64,000 bases of DNA from Arthrobacter sp. SDTb3-6 (GTDB taxonomy: Bacteria; Actinomycetota; Actinomycetes; Actinomycetales; Micrococcaceae). Of this stretch, positions 38,314-46,403 are shown one piece after another. Each line of letters begins with the position of its first letter. Within the stretch, counting starts at the first letter, position 1. The DNA lies in contig NZ_JAAMFN010000020.1 of assembly GCF_013376095.1 (NCBI RefSeq), positions 20,420 to 84,419 on the forward strand. Reading direction: 5' to 3'. The notes beneath the pieces were generated by a model. It saw only the letters and a list, made by a program, of their open reading frames with translations, was not told the origin of the DNA and did not search any database. The position numbers and the translations under genes were made by a program.

Positions 38314-40052
38314 GCCGCGGTCTCCCTGTCTTCATCGGTCAGCTGCGAGGTGACAATTTCCTGGTACGTGGGGCAGCTTTCCAGCAGCTCCCCATGCGTT
38401 CCCTGCCCCACGAGCTTCCCTTCATCCAGGACCAGGATGTTGTCCGCATGCCGGATGGTGCCCACCCGCTGCGCCACCACCAGCACGGCGGCGTGGGTGG
38501 TGACCGGCTTCAGGGCCGCGCGCAGTTTCGCGTCCGTGGCGTAGTCCAGGGCGGAGAAGCTGTCATCAAAGACGTACAGCGACGGTTTGCTGACGATGGC
38601 CCGGGCAATGCACAGGCGCTGGCGCTGGCCGCCGGAGAAGTTGCCGCCCCCTTGTTCGACGGCTGCATCCAGCCCGTCCGGCAGGGACCGGACAAACTCG
38701 GCGGCCTGGGCCACCTCGAGGGCCGCCCACAGTTCCCCATCGGTGGCGTCCGGCCCGCCCATGCGCAGGTTCGTGGCCACGGTGCCGCGGAACAGGTAGG
38801 CCTTTTGCGGGACGAGGCCGATGGCGCTGCGCAGGGATTGCAGCGTCACGGCGCGGATGTCGTGCCCGCCCAGGACAATGCTGCCTTCCGTGGCATCAAG
38901 GAGCCGCGGTATGAGGTTCACCAACGTCGATTTGCCGCTGCCCGTGGAGCCGATGACCGCCGTCGTGGTGCCCGGGGCCGCGTCAAAGCTGACGCCGGAG
39001 AGCACGGGGTCCTCTGCGCCGGGGTACTTGAACGTGGCACCGCGGACCGAGAGCCGGCCCTCGAGCCGGGCCACGGCCAGCGCACCAGGGGTGTCCACCA
39101 CGGAGGGACGGGTGTCCAGGACCTCCTGGATGCGTTCGGCGGAGACGGCGGCACGCGGGATCATCATGAACATGAACATGGCCATCATGACTGCCATGAG
39201 GATCTGCATGATGTAGCTCAGGAACGCCGTCAGCGCACCGATCTGCATGTGCCCGGCGTCGATCCGCTGGCCGCCAAACCACAGCACGCCCACGCTGGTG
39301 ACGTTGACGACGAAGAAGATGGTGGGGAACATCAGGGACAGCAGCCGGCCGGCGCGCAGCTGCGATGCCGTCAGGGCGCCGTTGGCGGTGGCAAAGCGGC
39401 CGGCCTCGTAGTCGCGGCGCACAAAGGCCCGGATGACGCTGATGCCGGTGATCTGTTCGCGCAGCACGCCGTTGATGTCGTCCAGCTGGTGCTGGACCTT
39501 GCGGAAGGTGGGGACCAGCACCCGCACAATCAGCCCGATCGCCACGACCAGGACCGGCAGGATGACCAGCAGCAGCCCGGACAGCGGCACGTCCTGCTTC
39601 ATGGCAAGGATGATCCCGCCGATGCACATGATGGGAGCGGTGACCATCAGCGTGAAGGACATCAGCGTCAGCATCTGCACCTGCTGGACGTCATTGGTGG
39701 TGCGCGTGATCAGTGACGGGGTGCCGATGGCGCCCATTTCCTGGGCGGAAAACGTCTCGACCGTGGTGAACAGGTCACGGCGCACAGCCCGGCCCACACC
39801 CATGGCCAGCCGGGCGCTGAGAAAGGTGGCCGTGATGGCGCACAACACCTGCCCGGCCGTGATCAGCAGCATCCACCCGCCCAGGCCGAATATGACGCCG
39901 ATGTTGCCCTTGACCACGCCGTTGTCAATGATGTCCGCATTCAGCGTGGGCAGGTAGAGGGTTCCCAGGGTGGACAGGAACTGCAGCACCACCACTGAAA
40001 TGAGTGGAACCTTGTGCGGCGCCAGGTTTCGCGCAATCAACCGGTACAGCAC
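38310..40052 (-). CDS. ABC exporter half-transporter, degenerate ATPase subunit
   Basis: A 580-residue half-transporter, partner of the next gene. Walker A GSTGSGKS (about 365) and signature FSGGQRQRL are normal, but the catalytic Glu is replaced by Asp497 (VFDDSFSALD) and the switch His by Gln528 (VVAQRVGT). These are the hallmarks of the TM287-like half that forms a non-hydrolytic site. The GTG at 40052 is chosen for the strong GAGGAGGAAAC upstream. First gene of the exporter-exporter-GntR operon. Confidence 0.9.
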   Translation of the reverse strand: MLYRLIARNLAPHKVPLISVVVLQFLSTLGTLYLPTLNADIIDNGVVKGNIGVIFGLGGWMLLITAGQVLCAITATFLSARLAMGVGRAVRRDLFTTVETFSAQEMGAIGTPSLITRTTNDVQQVQMLTLMSFTLMVTAPIMCIGGIILAMKQDVPLSGLLLVILPVLVVAIGLIVRVLVPTFRKVQHQLDDINGVLREQITGISVIRAFVRRDYEAGRFATANGALTASQLRAGRLLSLMFPTIFFVVNVTSVGVLWFGGQRIDAGHMQIGALTAFLSYIMQILMAVMMAMFMFMMIPRAAVSAERIQEVLDTRPSVVDTPGALAVARLEGRLSVRGATFKYPGAEDPVLSGVSFDAAPGTTTAVIGSTGSGKSTLVNLIPRLLDATEGSIVLGGHDIRAVTLQSLRSAIGLVPQKAYLFRGTVATNLRMGGPDATDGELWAALEVAQAAEFVRSLPDGLDAAVEQGGGNFSGGQRQRLCIARAIVSKPSLYVFDDSFSALDYATDAKLRAALKPVTTHAAVLVVAQRVGTIRHADNILVLDEGKLVGQGTHGELLESCPTYQEIVTSQLTDEDRETAA

Positions 40053-40104
40053 GTTTCCTCCTCGGGGTGCCGGCGGCGGACGCACAGAAGAACACCTTGA
40101 TAAA

Positions 40105-40134
40105 AAGCTACTCCTGCCCCGTGCGAGTTGTCAG
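40105..40134 (-). promoter_or_regulatory. Candidate promoter of the exporter operon
   Basis: On the minus strand CTGACA (40134-40129) and TAGCTT (40110-40105) are 18 bp apart, about 50 bp before the exporter start. Confidence 0.3.
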
Positions 40135-40156
40135 GGCTGTTTTCTCTGGGCTGATT

Positions 40157-40207
40157 CCCCCCTTCGCGGAGGGGCCGGCCGGGGAGGTGCCGCGCCCGTG
40201 GCCGGCC
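40157..40207 (-). terminator. Hairpins after the deacetylase gene
   Basis: Two copies of the self-complementary GGCCGGCC (40173-40180 and 40200-40207) can pair with each other. A CCCC/GGGG stem follows on the minus strand. They lie 7-57 bp after the gene's stop codon; there is no U-run. Confidence 0.4.
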
Positions 40208-40213
40208 GTACTG

Positions 40214-40912
40214 CTAGCCGTACAGTTCGAACCGCACCGCCCCGCCCTGGACCACCATCTCCACCTGCCGCCGTGCCTGCTCCCCCGCCGGCTCCGGACT
40301 GAGCGCCTTGAGGTATTCGGCGTGTTCGGCCAGGGAGGCCACGGCCCGTTCAATGCTGCTGGCGCTGACCGGCTGCGCATGGGTGGGCCGCGGCGAGCTG
40401 ATGGCCACGCGGGCAGCCCTGTGCCGGGCCAGTCCCTCGGCCAGCAGTTCCGGGAAGATCCATTCGTTGTCGGCGTCGGACACGGCGTCGAGCACGCTGC
40501 GGCCCAGGGCACGGTGGTCGGCGCTGTTCCAGCGGCCCGGGCCCCATTCGTCGCGGTGGTTGAGCGTGAGCACCAGTTCGGGCTTCACGCGGCGGATGTG
40601 CCCCGCAATCTCGCGCCGCAGCACCAGGCTTTCCTGGACCCTGCCGTCGGGGTGGTCCAGGAACGCCAGGCTGGCCACGCCCACGCGCTGGCAGGCGTTT
40701 TGCTGCTCCTGCACCCGCAGCGGGCCGGCCTGTTCCGGGGGCAGCCCGGCGATGCCCGCCTCGCCGTGCGTGGCCAGCAGGTAGTGGACCTCCCGGCCGC
40801 CTGCCGTCCATTCCGCCACGGCGGCCGCCATGCCATATTCGGGGTCGTCGGGGTGGGCCACCACCACCAGTGCCGTCTGCCAGTCCTGCGGAAACGCCTC
40901 CAGCTCAGCCAT
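40214..40912 (-). CDS. PIG-L (LmbE-like) family deacetylase
   Basis: A 232-residue zinc-dependent deacetylase-fold protein. The metal-binding motif VVVAHPDDPEYG (His20, Asp22, Asp23) opens the domain, with ATHGEAG and LTLNHRDEWGPG downstream. The family removes acetyl groups from N-acetylglucosamine-type sugars; members include MshB of mycothiol synthesis, but this protein is shorter and I do not assign it to that pathway. The ATG follows AAAGGGACC, 12 bp after the methyltransferase gene. Confidence 0.85.
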   Translation of the reverse strand: MAELEAFPQDWQTALVVVAHPDDPEYGMAAAVAEWTAGGREVHYLLATHGEAGIAGLPPEQAGPLRVQEQQNACQRVGVASLAFLDHPDGRVQESLVLRREIAGHIRRVKPELVLTLNHRDEWGPGRWNSADHRALGRSVLDAVSDADNEWIFPELLAEGLARHRAARVAISSPRPTHAQPVSASSIERAVASLAEHAEYLKALSPEPAGEQARRQVEMVVQGGAVRFELYG

Positions 40913-40924
40913 GTCGGGTCCCTT

Positions 40925-41737
40925 TCATCGTTTTTGTCCCACCACAAAAATCCGCCGGAACGGGAAGATGGTGCCGAACTCCGCCGCCGGGTAGGCCTGG
41001 TCCAGCAGCGCTGAGTATTCGGCTTCAAACGCTTCCCCCTCCGCATGCCCGAGTGCCTGGAGCACGGGGCGCAGCCCGGTGCCCCGGACCCAGTCCAGGA
41101 CGGGGTGGTCGCCGGGCAGCAGCTGGCTGTAGGTGGTTTCCCAGACATCGGCCCGCGCCCCGCCGCGCAGCAGCAGTTCGTGGTACTCCCCCGGCTCCCC
41201 GACGGTGTCGGCGTGCCGCAACACCCCGTCAAGCTGCTTGCGCCAACGGACCGAACCGGCCACCTCGCGCATCAGGGCGTGCGACGGCGAGTTGAAGTTC
41301 CCGGGCACCTGGACACCCAGCCACGCCCCTGAGGCCAGGGCGCCGAGCCACCCCGAGATGAGTCCCTGGTGCCCCGGCACCCACTGGAGCGCGGCGTTGG
41401 AGACAACCACGTCGGTGCCGGGCCCCGGGGCCCACTGCCCAATGTCGCCCAGCGCAAAGGCGAGGTTTGCCGGACGCCTGTTGCCGGCGTCGTGCCCGGT
41501 CCCGCCGCCCTGCGCGGCCGCCACCATCTCCGGCGAGCTGTCCAGGCCCTGCACGCTGGCCCCGGGCCAGCGGCGGGCCAGGGTGGCGGTCAGGTTCCCG
41601 GGCCCGCAGCCCAGGTCCACCACGTGCCGCGGTGCGTCCGCCGTGATGCGGGCGGTGAGGTCGAAGAACGGGCGGTTGCGGAAGTCGCCGAATTCCACAT
41701 ACTTGGCCGGATCCCAGGCAAGCTGCTTTGTTCCCAT
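40925..41737 (-). CDS. tam: Trans-aconitate 2-methyltransferase-like SAM methyltransferase
   Basis: A 270-residue class I methyltransferase with the SAM loop VVDLGCGPGN (39-48), the acidic QGLDSSPEMV, and WDPAKYVEFGDFRNRPFFDL at the start plus NAALQWVPGHQ in the middle, a pattern characteristic of Tam enzymes that methylate the trans-aconitate by-product of aconitase. The ATG at 41737 is preceded by AGGATAACGCC. It is divergent from the helicase gene across 43 bp and is followed by the deacetylase. Confidence 0.85.
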   Translation of the reverse strand: MGTKQLAWDPAKYVEFGDFRNRPFFDLTARITADAPRHVVDLGCGPGNLTATLARRWPGASVQGLDSSPEMVAAAQGGGTGHDAGNRRPANLAFALGDIGQWAPGPGTDVVVSNAALQWVPGHQGLISGWLGALASGAWLGVQVPGNFNSPSHALMREVAGSVRWRKQLDGVLRHADTVGEPGEYHELLLRGGARADVWETTYSQLLPGDHPVLDWVRGTGLRPVLQALGHAEGEAFEAEYSALLDQAYPAAEFGTIFPFRRIFVVGQKR

Positions 41738-41765
41738 GGCGTTATCCTGCCACAGCACCCGCCCG

Positions 41766-41771
41766 TAGACT
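41766..41771 (+). promoter_or_regulatory. -10 of the helicase gene, near-leaderless
   Basis: TAGACT ends 9 bp before the ATG at 41781. Transcription would start 2-3 nt before the start codon, although GGGGGA also lies in the gap and could be read as a ribosome binding site if transcription begins further upstream. Confidence 0.45.
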
Positions 41772-41780
41772 GGGGGAACC

Positions 41781-44321
41781 ATGAACCTTCTTGAACAGCT
41801 CTCCGGCCTTGACCCCCAAATATCCAGCGACGACGACGTCCTGGAGGCCTTTTTGGAATGGACCATGGACCGGGGCCTGGAGCTCTACCCGGCCCAGGAG
41901 GACGCCGCCATCGAGCTGGTCAGCGGCAACAACGTGATCCTCTCGACCCCCACCGGATCCGGCAAGTCCCTCGTGGCCATCGCCGCACACTTCAACGCCA
42001 TGGCCCGCGGCGCCTCCAGCTACTACACCGCCCCCATCAAGGCACTCGTCTCGGAAAAATTCTTCGCCCTGTGCGAGGTCTTCGGGGCCGAGAACGTGGG
42101 CATGGTCACGGGCGACTCCTCCGTGAACCAGGACGCGCCGATCGTGTGCTGCACGGCGGAAATCCTGGCCAACATTGCGCTGCGCGAAGGCGAACACGCC
42201 GACGTGGGCGTGGTCATCATGGACGAGTTCCACTACTACTCCGACCCGCAGCGCGGCTGGGCCTGGCAGGTGCCGCTGCTGGAGCTGCCGCAGTCGCAGT
42301 TCCTGCTCATGAGCGCCACCCTGGGCGATGTCAGCCGCTTCGAGCGCGAGCTCACGGAGCTGACCCGCCGGACCACCACCACCGTCTCCTCCGCCGTGCG
42401 CCCCATCCCGCTGCACTACTACTACGTGACCACCGGTGTCCACGAGACGCTCGAGGAACTGCTGGCCACCAAGCAGGTCCCCGTCTACGTGGTGCACTTC
42501 AGCCAGGCCGAGGCCATCGACCGCGCCCAGAACCTGATGAGCATCAACGTTTGCACGCGGGAGGAAAAGGACAGGATCGCCGAACTGGTCGCCGGCTTCC
42601 GCTTTTCCGCCGGCTTCGGCAAGACGCTCAACCGGCTGGTGCGCCACGGGATCGGCGTCCACCACGCCGGCATGCTGCCCAAGTACCGCCGGCTCGTGGA
42701 GCAGCTCGCACAGGCGGGGCTGCTGAAGGTCATCTGTGGCACGGACACCCTGGGCGTGGGCATCAACGTGCCCATCCGCACCGTGCTGCTGACGGCCCTG
42801 AGCAAGTACGACGGCGTGCGCACCCGCGTTTTGCAGGTGCGTGAGTTCCAGCAGATTGCCGGGCGGGCCGGGCGGGCCGGCTACGACACGGCCGGCACCG
42901 TGATGGTCCAGGCCCCGGAGCACGTCATCGAAAACACCAAGGCCATGGCCAAGGCCGTGGCAAAGTTTGGTGACGACGCGAGGAAGCTGCGCCAGGTGGT
43001 GAAGAAAAAGCCCCAACAGGGGTTTGTCAGCTGGGGCGAGCCCACGTTCATCCGGCTTAGCGAATCCGTGCCGGAACCGCTGACCTCCAGCTTCACCATC
43101 ACGCACGCCATGCTGCTGAACCTGCTGGAGCGCCCGGGCGACCCCTTCCAGGCGGCCCGGAAGCTGCTCACTGAAAACCACGAGTCCCCCTCCGCCCAGC
43201 GCAAGCTGATCCGCAAGGCCCTGGGCATCTACCGCGAGCTGCTTGGCGCAGGCATCGTGGAGCGCATCCCGGAGGACGAGCTGGAGGCTGACGGGCGCAC
43301 CGTGCGGCTCACCACCCACCTGCAGATGAACTTTGCCCTGAACCAGCCGCTCTCGCCCTTCGCCCTGGCCGCGCTGGAGCTGCTGGACCCCGTATCGCCC
43401 AGCTACGCCCTCGATGTCATTTCCGTCATTGAATCGACCCTGGAGAAGCCGCGCCAGATCCTCAGCGCCCAGCTCAAGCGTGAACGGACCGAGAAGGTGG
43501 CCGCCATGAAGGCCGAAGGCATCGAGTACGACGAGCGCATGGCGATCCTCGACGAGGTCACCTACCCCATGCCGCTGGCAGAGATGCTGTTCGCCGCCTT
43601 TGAGGTGTACCGCAAGGCCGCGCCGTGGGTGGGTGACTTTGAGCTCAGCCCCAAGTCGATCATCCGCGACCTGTACGAGCGGGCCATGAACTTTGGCGAA
43701 TACGTCCAGTACTACTCGCTGGCCCGCTCCGAAGGCATTGTGCTGCGCTACCTCACCGACGCCTACAAGGCCCTGCGCCAGACCGTCCCGCAGGACGCGC
43801 TGCGCGAGGACCTGGAGGACATCATCTCCTGGCTCGGCGAGCTGGTCCGGCAGGTGGACTCCAGTCTGCTCGATGAATGGGAGAAGATGACCGGCGGCGA
43901 GCCGGAGGAGGCGCTGGCGGCAGAATTTGCCGTGCCCCCCGTGCCGCCGAAGCTGACGGACAACCACCGCGCCTTCCGGGTCATGGTGCGCAATGAGATG
44001 TTCCGCCGCGTCGAGCTCGCCGCCGACGACGACTTTGAGGCGCTGGGCGAGCTCGACGGCGGGCACGGCTGGGACGCCGACCGCTGGGCCGACGCCCTGG
44101 ACGCCTACTGGGATGAACACGAATACATCGAGTCCGGCCCGGCCGCCCGCGGTCCGGCGCTGCTGCAGATCACCGAAGGCCCGGAGCAGTGGACGGTGCG
44201 CCAGGTGCTGGCCGACCCGGACGGAAACCATGACTGGTCCATGACGGCCACGGTGGACCTTGCAGCGTCGAACGGGGCGGGTGCCGCGGTCGTGGCGCTG
44301 GCGGACTTCAGCCGGATGTAG
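41781..44321 (+). CDS. Ski2-like DEAD/DEAH-box helicase with DUF3516-type C-terminus
   Basis: An 846-residue superfamily 2 helicase. It has Walker A STPTGSGKS (Lys62), DEFH at 148-151, motif III LLMSATLGD and motif VI QIAGRAGRAGYD. The C-terminal half from about residue 400 has no catalytic motif but matches the long actinobacterial extension called DUF3516. Mtr4/Ski2-like fold suggests RNA unwinding or surveillance; a DNA role is not excluded. The stop overlaps the convergent transporter gene by 14 bp. Confidence 0.88.
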   Translation: MNLLEQLSGLDPQISSDDDVLEAFLEWTMDRGLELYPAQEDAAIELVSGNNVILSTPTGSGKSLVAIAAHFNAMARGASSYYTAPIKALVSEKFFALCEVFGAENVGMVTGDSSVNQDAPIVCCTAEILANIALREGEHADVGVVIMDEFHYYSDPQRGWAWQVPLLELPQSQFLLMSATLGDVSRFERELTELTRRTTTTVSSAVRPIPLHYYYVTTGVHETLEELLATKQVPVYVVHFSQAEAIDRAQNLMSINVCTREEKDRIAELVAGFRFSAGFGKTLNRLVRHGIGVHHAGMLPKYRRLVEQLAQAGLLKVICGTDTLGVGINVPIRTVLLTALSKYDGVRTRVLQVREFQQIAGRAGRAGYDTAGTVMVQAPEHVIENTKAMAKAVAKFGDDARKLRQVVKKKPQQGFVSWGEPTFIRLSESVPEPLTSSFTITHAMLLNLLERPGDPFQAARKLLTENHESPSAQRKLIRKALGIYRELLGAGIVERIPEDELEADGRTVRLTTHLQMNFALNQPLSPFALAALELLDPVSPSYALDVISVIESTLEKPRQILSAQLKRERTEKVAAMKAEGIEYDERMAILDEVTYPMPLAEMLFAAFEVYRKAAPWVGDFELSPKSIIRDLYERAMNFGEYVQYYSLARSEGIVLRYLTDAYKALRQTVPQDALREDLEDIISWLGELVRQVDSSLLDEWEKMTGGEPEEALAAEFAVPPVPPKLTDNHRAFRVMVRNEMFRRVELAADDDFEALGELDGGHGWDADRWADALDAYWDEHEYIESGPAARGPALLQITEGPEQWTVRQVLADPDGNHDWSMTATVDLAASNGAGAAVVALADFSRM

Positions 44322-45681
44322 CCTTCCGGTCCGTCCCCACCTTCCCCACGCGTGGCGTGTAAGTGCCCGAGTCGGCAATGTCCGACTTGGAGTGGTCCTT
44401 CAGGCCCAGCGAGGCCGCAATGGTGATCAGGGCCGAGACGAGCATGTACACGGAGACCGCATAGCCGGTGCCGAAGTTGTGCAGCAGGACGGTGGCAATC
44501 AAGGCTGCCGGACCGCCGGCCACAATGGAGGCCAGCTGGTAGCCGAGCCCGGCACCGGTGTACCGCAGCTCGGTGGGGAAGTTTTCGGCGATGATGGACG
44601 CCTGCGGGCCGTACTGCATGGCGTGCGGCACCAGTGCCACGGACAAGGCGATGAACACCAGCCAGGCCACGCCGCTGTCCAGCAGGCCGAAGTAGACAAA
44701 GCCCCAGACGCCAGTGATGGCAGCGCCGAGCTGGTAGATCCGCAGCCGGTTCTTCTTGTCGGAGAGGTGCCCGAAGTAGGGCACGAAGAACAGTTCCAGC
44801 GCCGCCGCCACCATGGTGCCGATCAGGACGAAGTTGTAGCTGTAGTGGTGGTCCTTGTTGGTCAGGTAGGACAGCACAAAGGCGGTCACAATGTAGAACG
44901 GCATCTGTTCGGACATGCGCAGCAGCGCCGAAAGCACGATCTCCTTCGGGTACCGCCGGATGACCTCCAGAACGGGGGCCTTCCGGGTCTTGTTGGTCCT
45001 GACCACCTCGGCGAACATGGGCGTTTCCATGATCTTGATCCTGATGTAGAGGCCGATCGCCACCAGCACCAGGCTGAGCAGGAACGGGATGCGCCAGCCC
45101 CAGGCGATGAACGCGTCGGTGCCCATGATGCCGTTGAAGATCGCCATGAGCCCGGTGGAGAGGATGATGCCGATGGCCACGCCGAGCTGGGGCCAGCTGG
45201 CCATGAGCCCGCGGCGCTTTTGGTTGCCCCACTCCATGGAGAGCAGGATGGAGCCGCCCCACTCGCCGCCGACGGCAATGCCCTGCAGGACGCGCAGCAG
45301 GATCAGGATGGCCGGTGCGGCGTCGCCCCAGGAGCCCGCCCCGGGAAGGACGCCGATGAGCGCCGTGGACAGCCCCATCATCAGCAGTGTGGTGATCAGC
45401 ATCGCCTTGCGCCCGATCCGGTCACCCCAGTGCCCGAAGATCGCGGCACCGATGGGCCGGGCCACGAAGCCCACAAAGTAGGAGGCAAAGGAGGCGATCA
45501 GGCCCAGGTAGGGCGACATGTGCGGGAAGAACACGTGTGGAAACACGAGGGCTGCCGCCGCACCGTAAAGGAAGTAGTCGTACCATTCGATGGTAGTACC
45601 GATGGTGCTGGCGATGGCCGCCTTGCGCACCTGGCTCTTGTTTCCGGGGCTGCTTGCAGCAGCCGAATTTCCCGTGGCCAT
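44308..45681 (-). CDS. MFS transporter, metabolite:H+ symporter (MHS) type
   Basis: A 457-residue, 12-segment major facilitator. The opening TIGTTIEWYDYFLYG and the loop FGHWGDRIGRKAML are diagnostic of the MHS branch (ProP, KgtP and ShiA relatives), which take up organic acids or compatible solutes with protons. The ATG at 45681 lies in the family-typical place. Upstream is a good TTGACA box flanked by a 19-bp palindrome. The substrate is unknown. Confidence 0.88.
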   Translation of the reverse strand: MATGNSAAASSPGNKSQVRKAAIASTIGTTIEWYDYFLYGAAAALVFPHVFFPHMSPYLGLIASFASYFVGFVARPIGAAIFGHWGDRIGRKAMLITTLLMMGLSTALIGVLPGAGSWGDAAPAILILLRVLQGIAVGGEWGGSILLSMEWGNQKRRGLMASWPQLGVAIGIILSTGLMAIFNGIMGTDAFIAWGWRIPFLLSLVLVAIGLYIRIKIMETPMFAEVVRTNKTRKAPVLEVIRRYPKEIVLSALLRMSEQMPFYIVTAFVLSYLTNKDHHYSYNFVLIGTMVAAALELFFVPYFGHLSDKKNRLRIYQLGAAITGVWGFVYFGLLDSGVAWLVFIALSVALVPHAMQYGPQASIIAENFPTELRYTGAGLGYQLASIVAGGPAALIATVLLHNFGTGYAVSVYMLVSALITIAASLGLKDHSKSDIADSGTYTPRVGKVGTDRKATSG

Positions 45682-45734
45682 GGTTGTCCCGCTTTCAATG
45701 GTTGAATGCCTAGACGGTTGTTCCCCCACTTCCT

Positions 45735-45788
45735 GTCCTATGGAATGGATGTGTGTCTTGTCAAGGGTTCGTGCAGGATTCCTGCACG
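45735..45788 (-). promoter_or_regulatory. MHS transporter promoter with 19-bp palindrome
   Basis: On the minus strand TTGACA (45764-45759) and TAGGAC (45740-45735) are 18 bp apart. Five base pairs upstream of the -35 is CGTGCAGG-ATT-CCTGCACG (45770-45788), a perfect 8-bp inverted repeat placed like an activator or repressor site. Confidence 0.5.
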
Positions 45789-45845
45789 GCAGCTGTGCAT
45801 TCCCGGCCCGCGGCAGGGCGCGGCGCAGCGGGCCGCGGCACCCGA

Positions 45846-45851
45846 TAAGCT
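45846..45851 (+). promoter_or_regulatory. -10 of the GNAT gene, leaderless type
   Basis: TAAGCT ends 6 bp before the ATG at 45858, with no ribosome binding site between. Confidence 0.4.
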
Positions 45852-45857
45852 CATTCC

Positions 45858-46403
45858 ATGAGTTTGATTCGCACAGCCACCCCAGCCGACGTTCCCGCCA
45901 TCCTGGGCATGATCCATGACCTTGCCGTGTACGAAAAGGAGCCGGACGCCGTGGTCAACACCGCGGAAAGCCTGCACGCGCACCTCTTTGGCGACAACCC
46001 CCAGGTATACGCCCACGTGGTGGGGAACCCGGTGGCCGGCGGGCCCATTCTCGGCTTCGCGCTGTGGTTCCTGAACTATTCCACATGGGAAGGCACCCAC
46101 GGCATCCACCTCGAGGACCTGTATGTACGGCCCGAGGCGCGCGGCGGCGGCCACGGCAAGGCGCTGCTGCAAACGTTGGCGGGGATCGCCGTCGAACGCG
46201 GCTACGCCCGGGTCGAGTGGAGCGTGCTGGACTGGAACGAGCCGTCCATCAACTTTTACCGTTCCCTGGGGGCGGTCCCCATGGACGGCTGGCACGTGTT
46301 CCGGCTCGACGGCGGCGCCCTGGGCTCCTTCGGTGCTGCGGACACCGCGGCCTTGGACAAAGCGGCCGGGGGCGGCCTGGCGGACGCGCAGGCCCGCGCA
46401 TGA
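45858..46403 (+). CDS. GNAT N-acetyltransferase, diamine (SSAT)-like
   Basis: A 181-residue acetyl-CoA-dependent acetyltransferase. YEKEPDAV near residue 25, LEDLYVRPEARGGGHGKALL (acetyl-CoA loop) and VEWSVLDWNEPSINFYRSLGA are the pattern of spermidine/spermine or thialysine acetyltransferases. A small amine or amino acid is the likely acceptor. The gene ends in an ATGA overlap with the S33 peptidase gene, suggesting linked roles in amino-compound turnover. Confidence 0.85.
   Translation: MSLIRTATPADVPAILGMIHDLAVYEKEPDAVVNTAESLHAHLFGDNPQVYAHVVGNPVAGGPILGFALWFLNYSTWEGTHGIHLEDLYVRPEARGGGHGKALLQTLAGIAVERGYARVEWSVLDWNEPSINFYRSLGAVPMDGWHVFRLDGGALGSFGAADTAALDKAAGGGLADAQARA

Noticed and set aside
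41742..44378. A very long open frame (878 codons) antisense to the helicase gene
   Set aside because: It mirrors the helicase codons, has no domain motif and is rich in Gly, Val, His and Gln, as expected from antisense reading of GC-rich genes. Similar shadows lie opposite tkt, pgi, uvrC, uvrA and the exporter genes.
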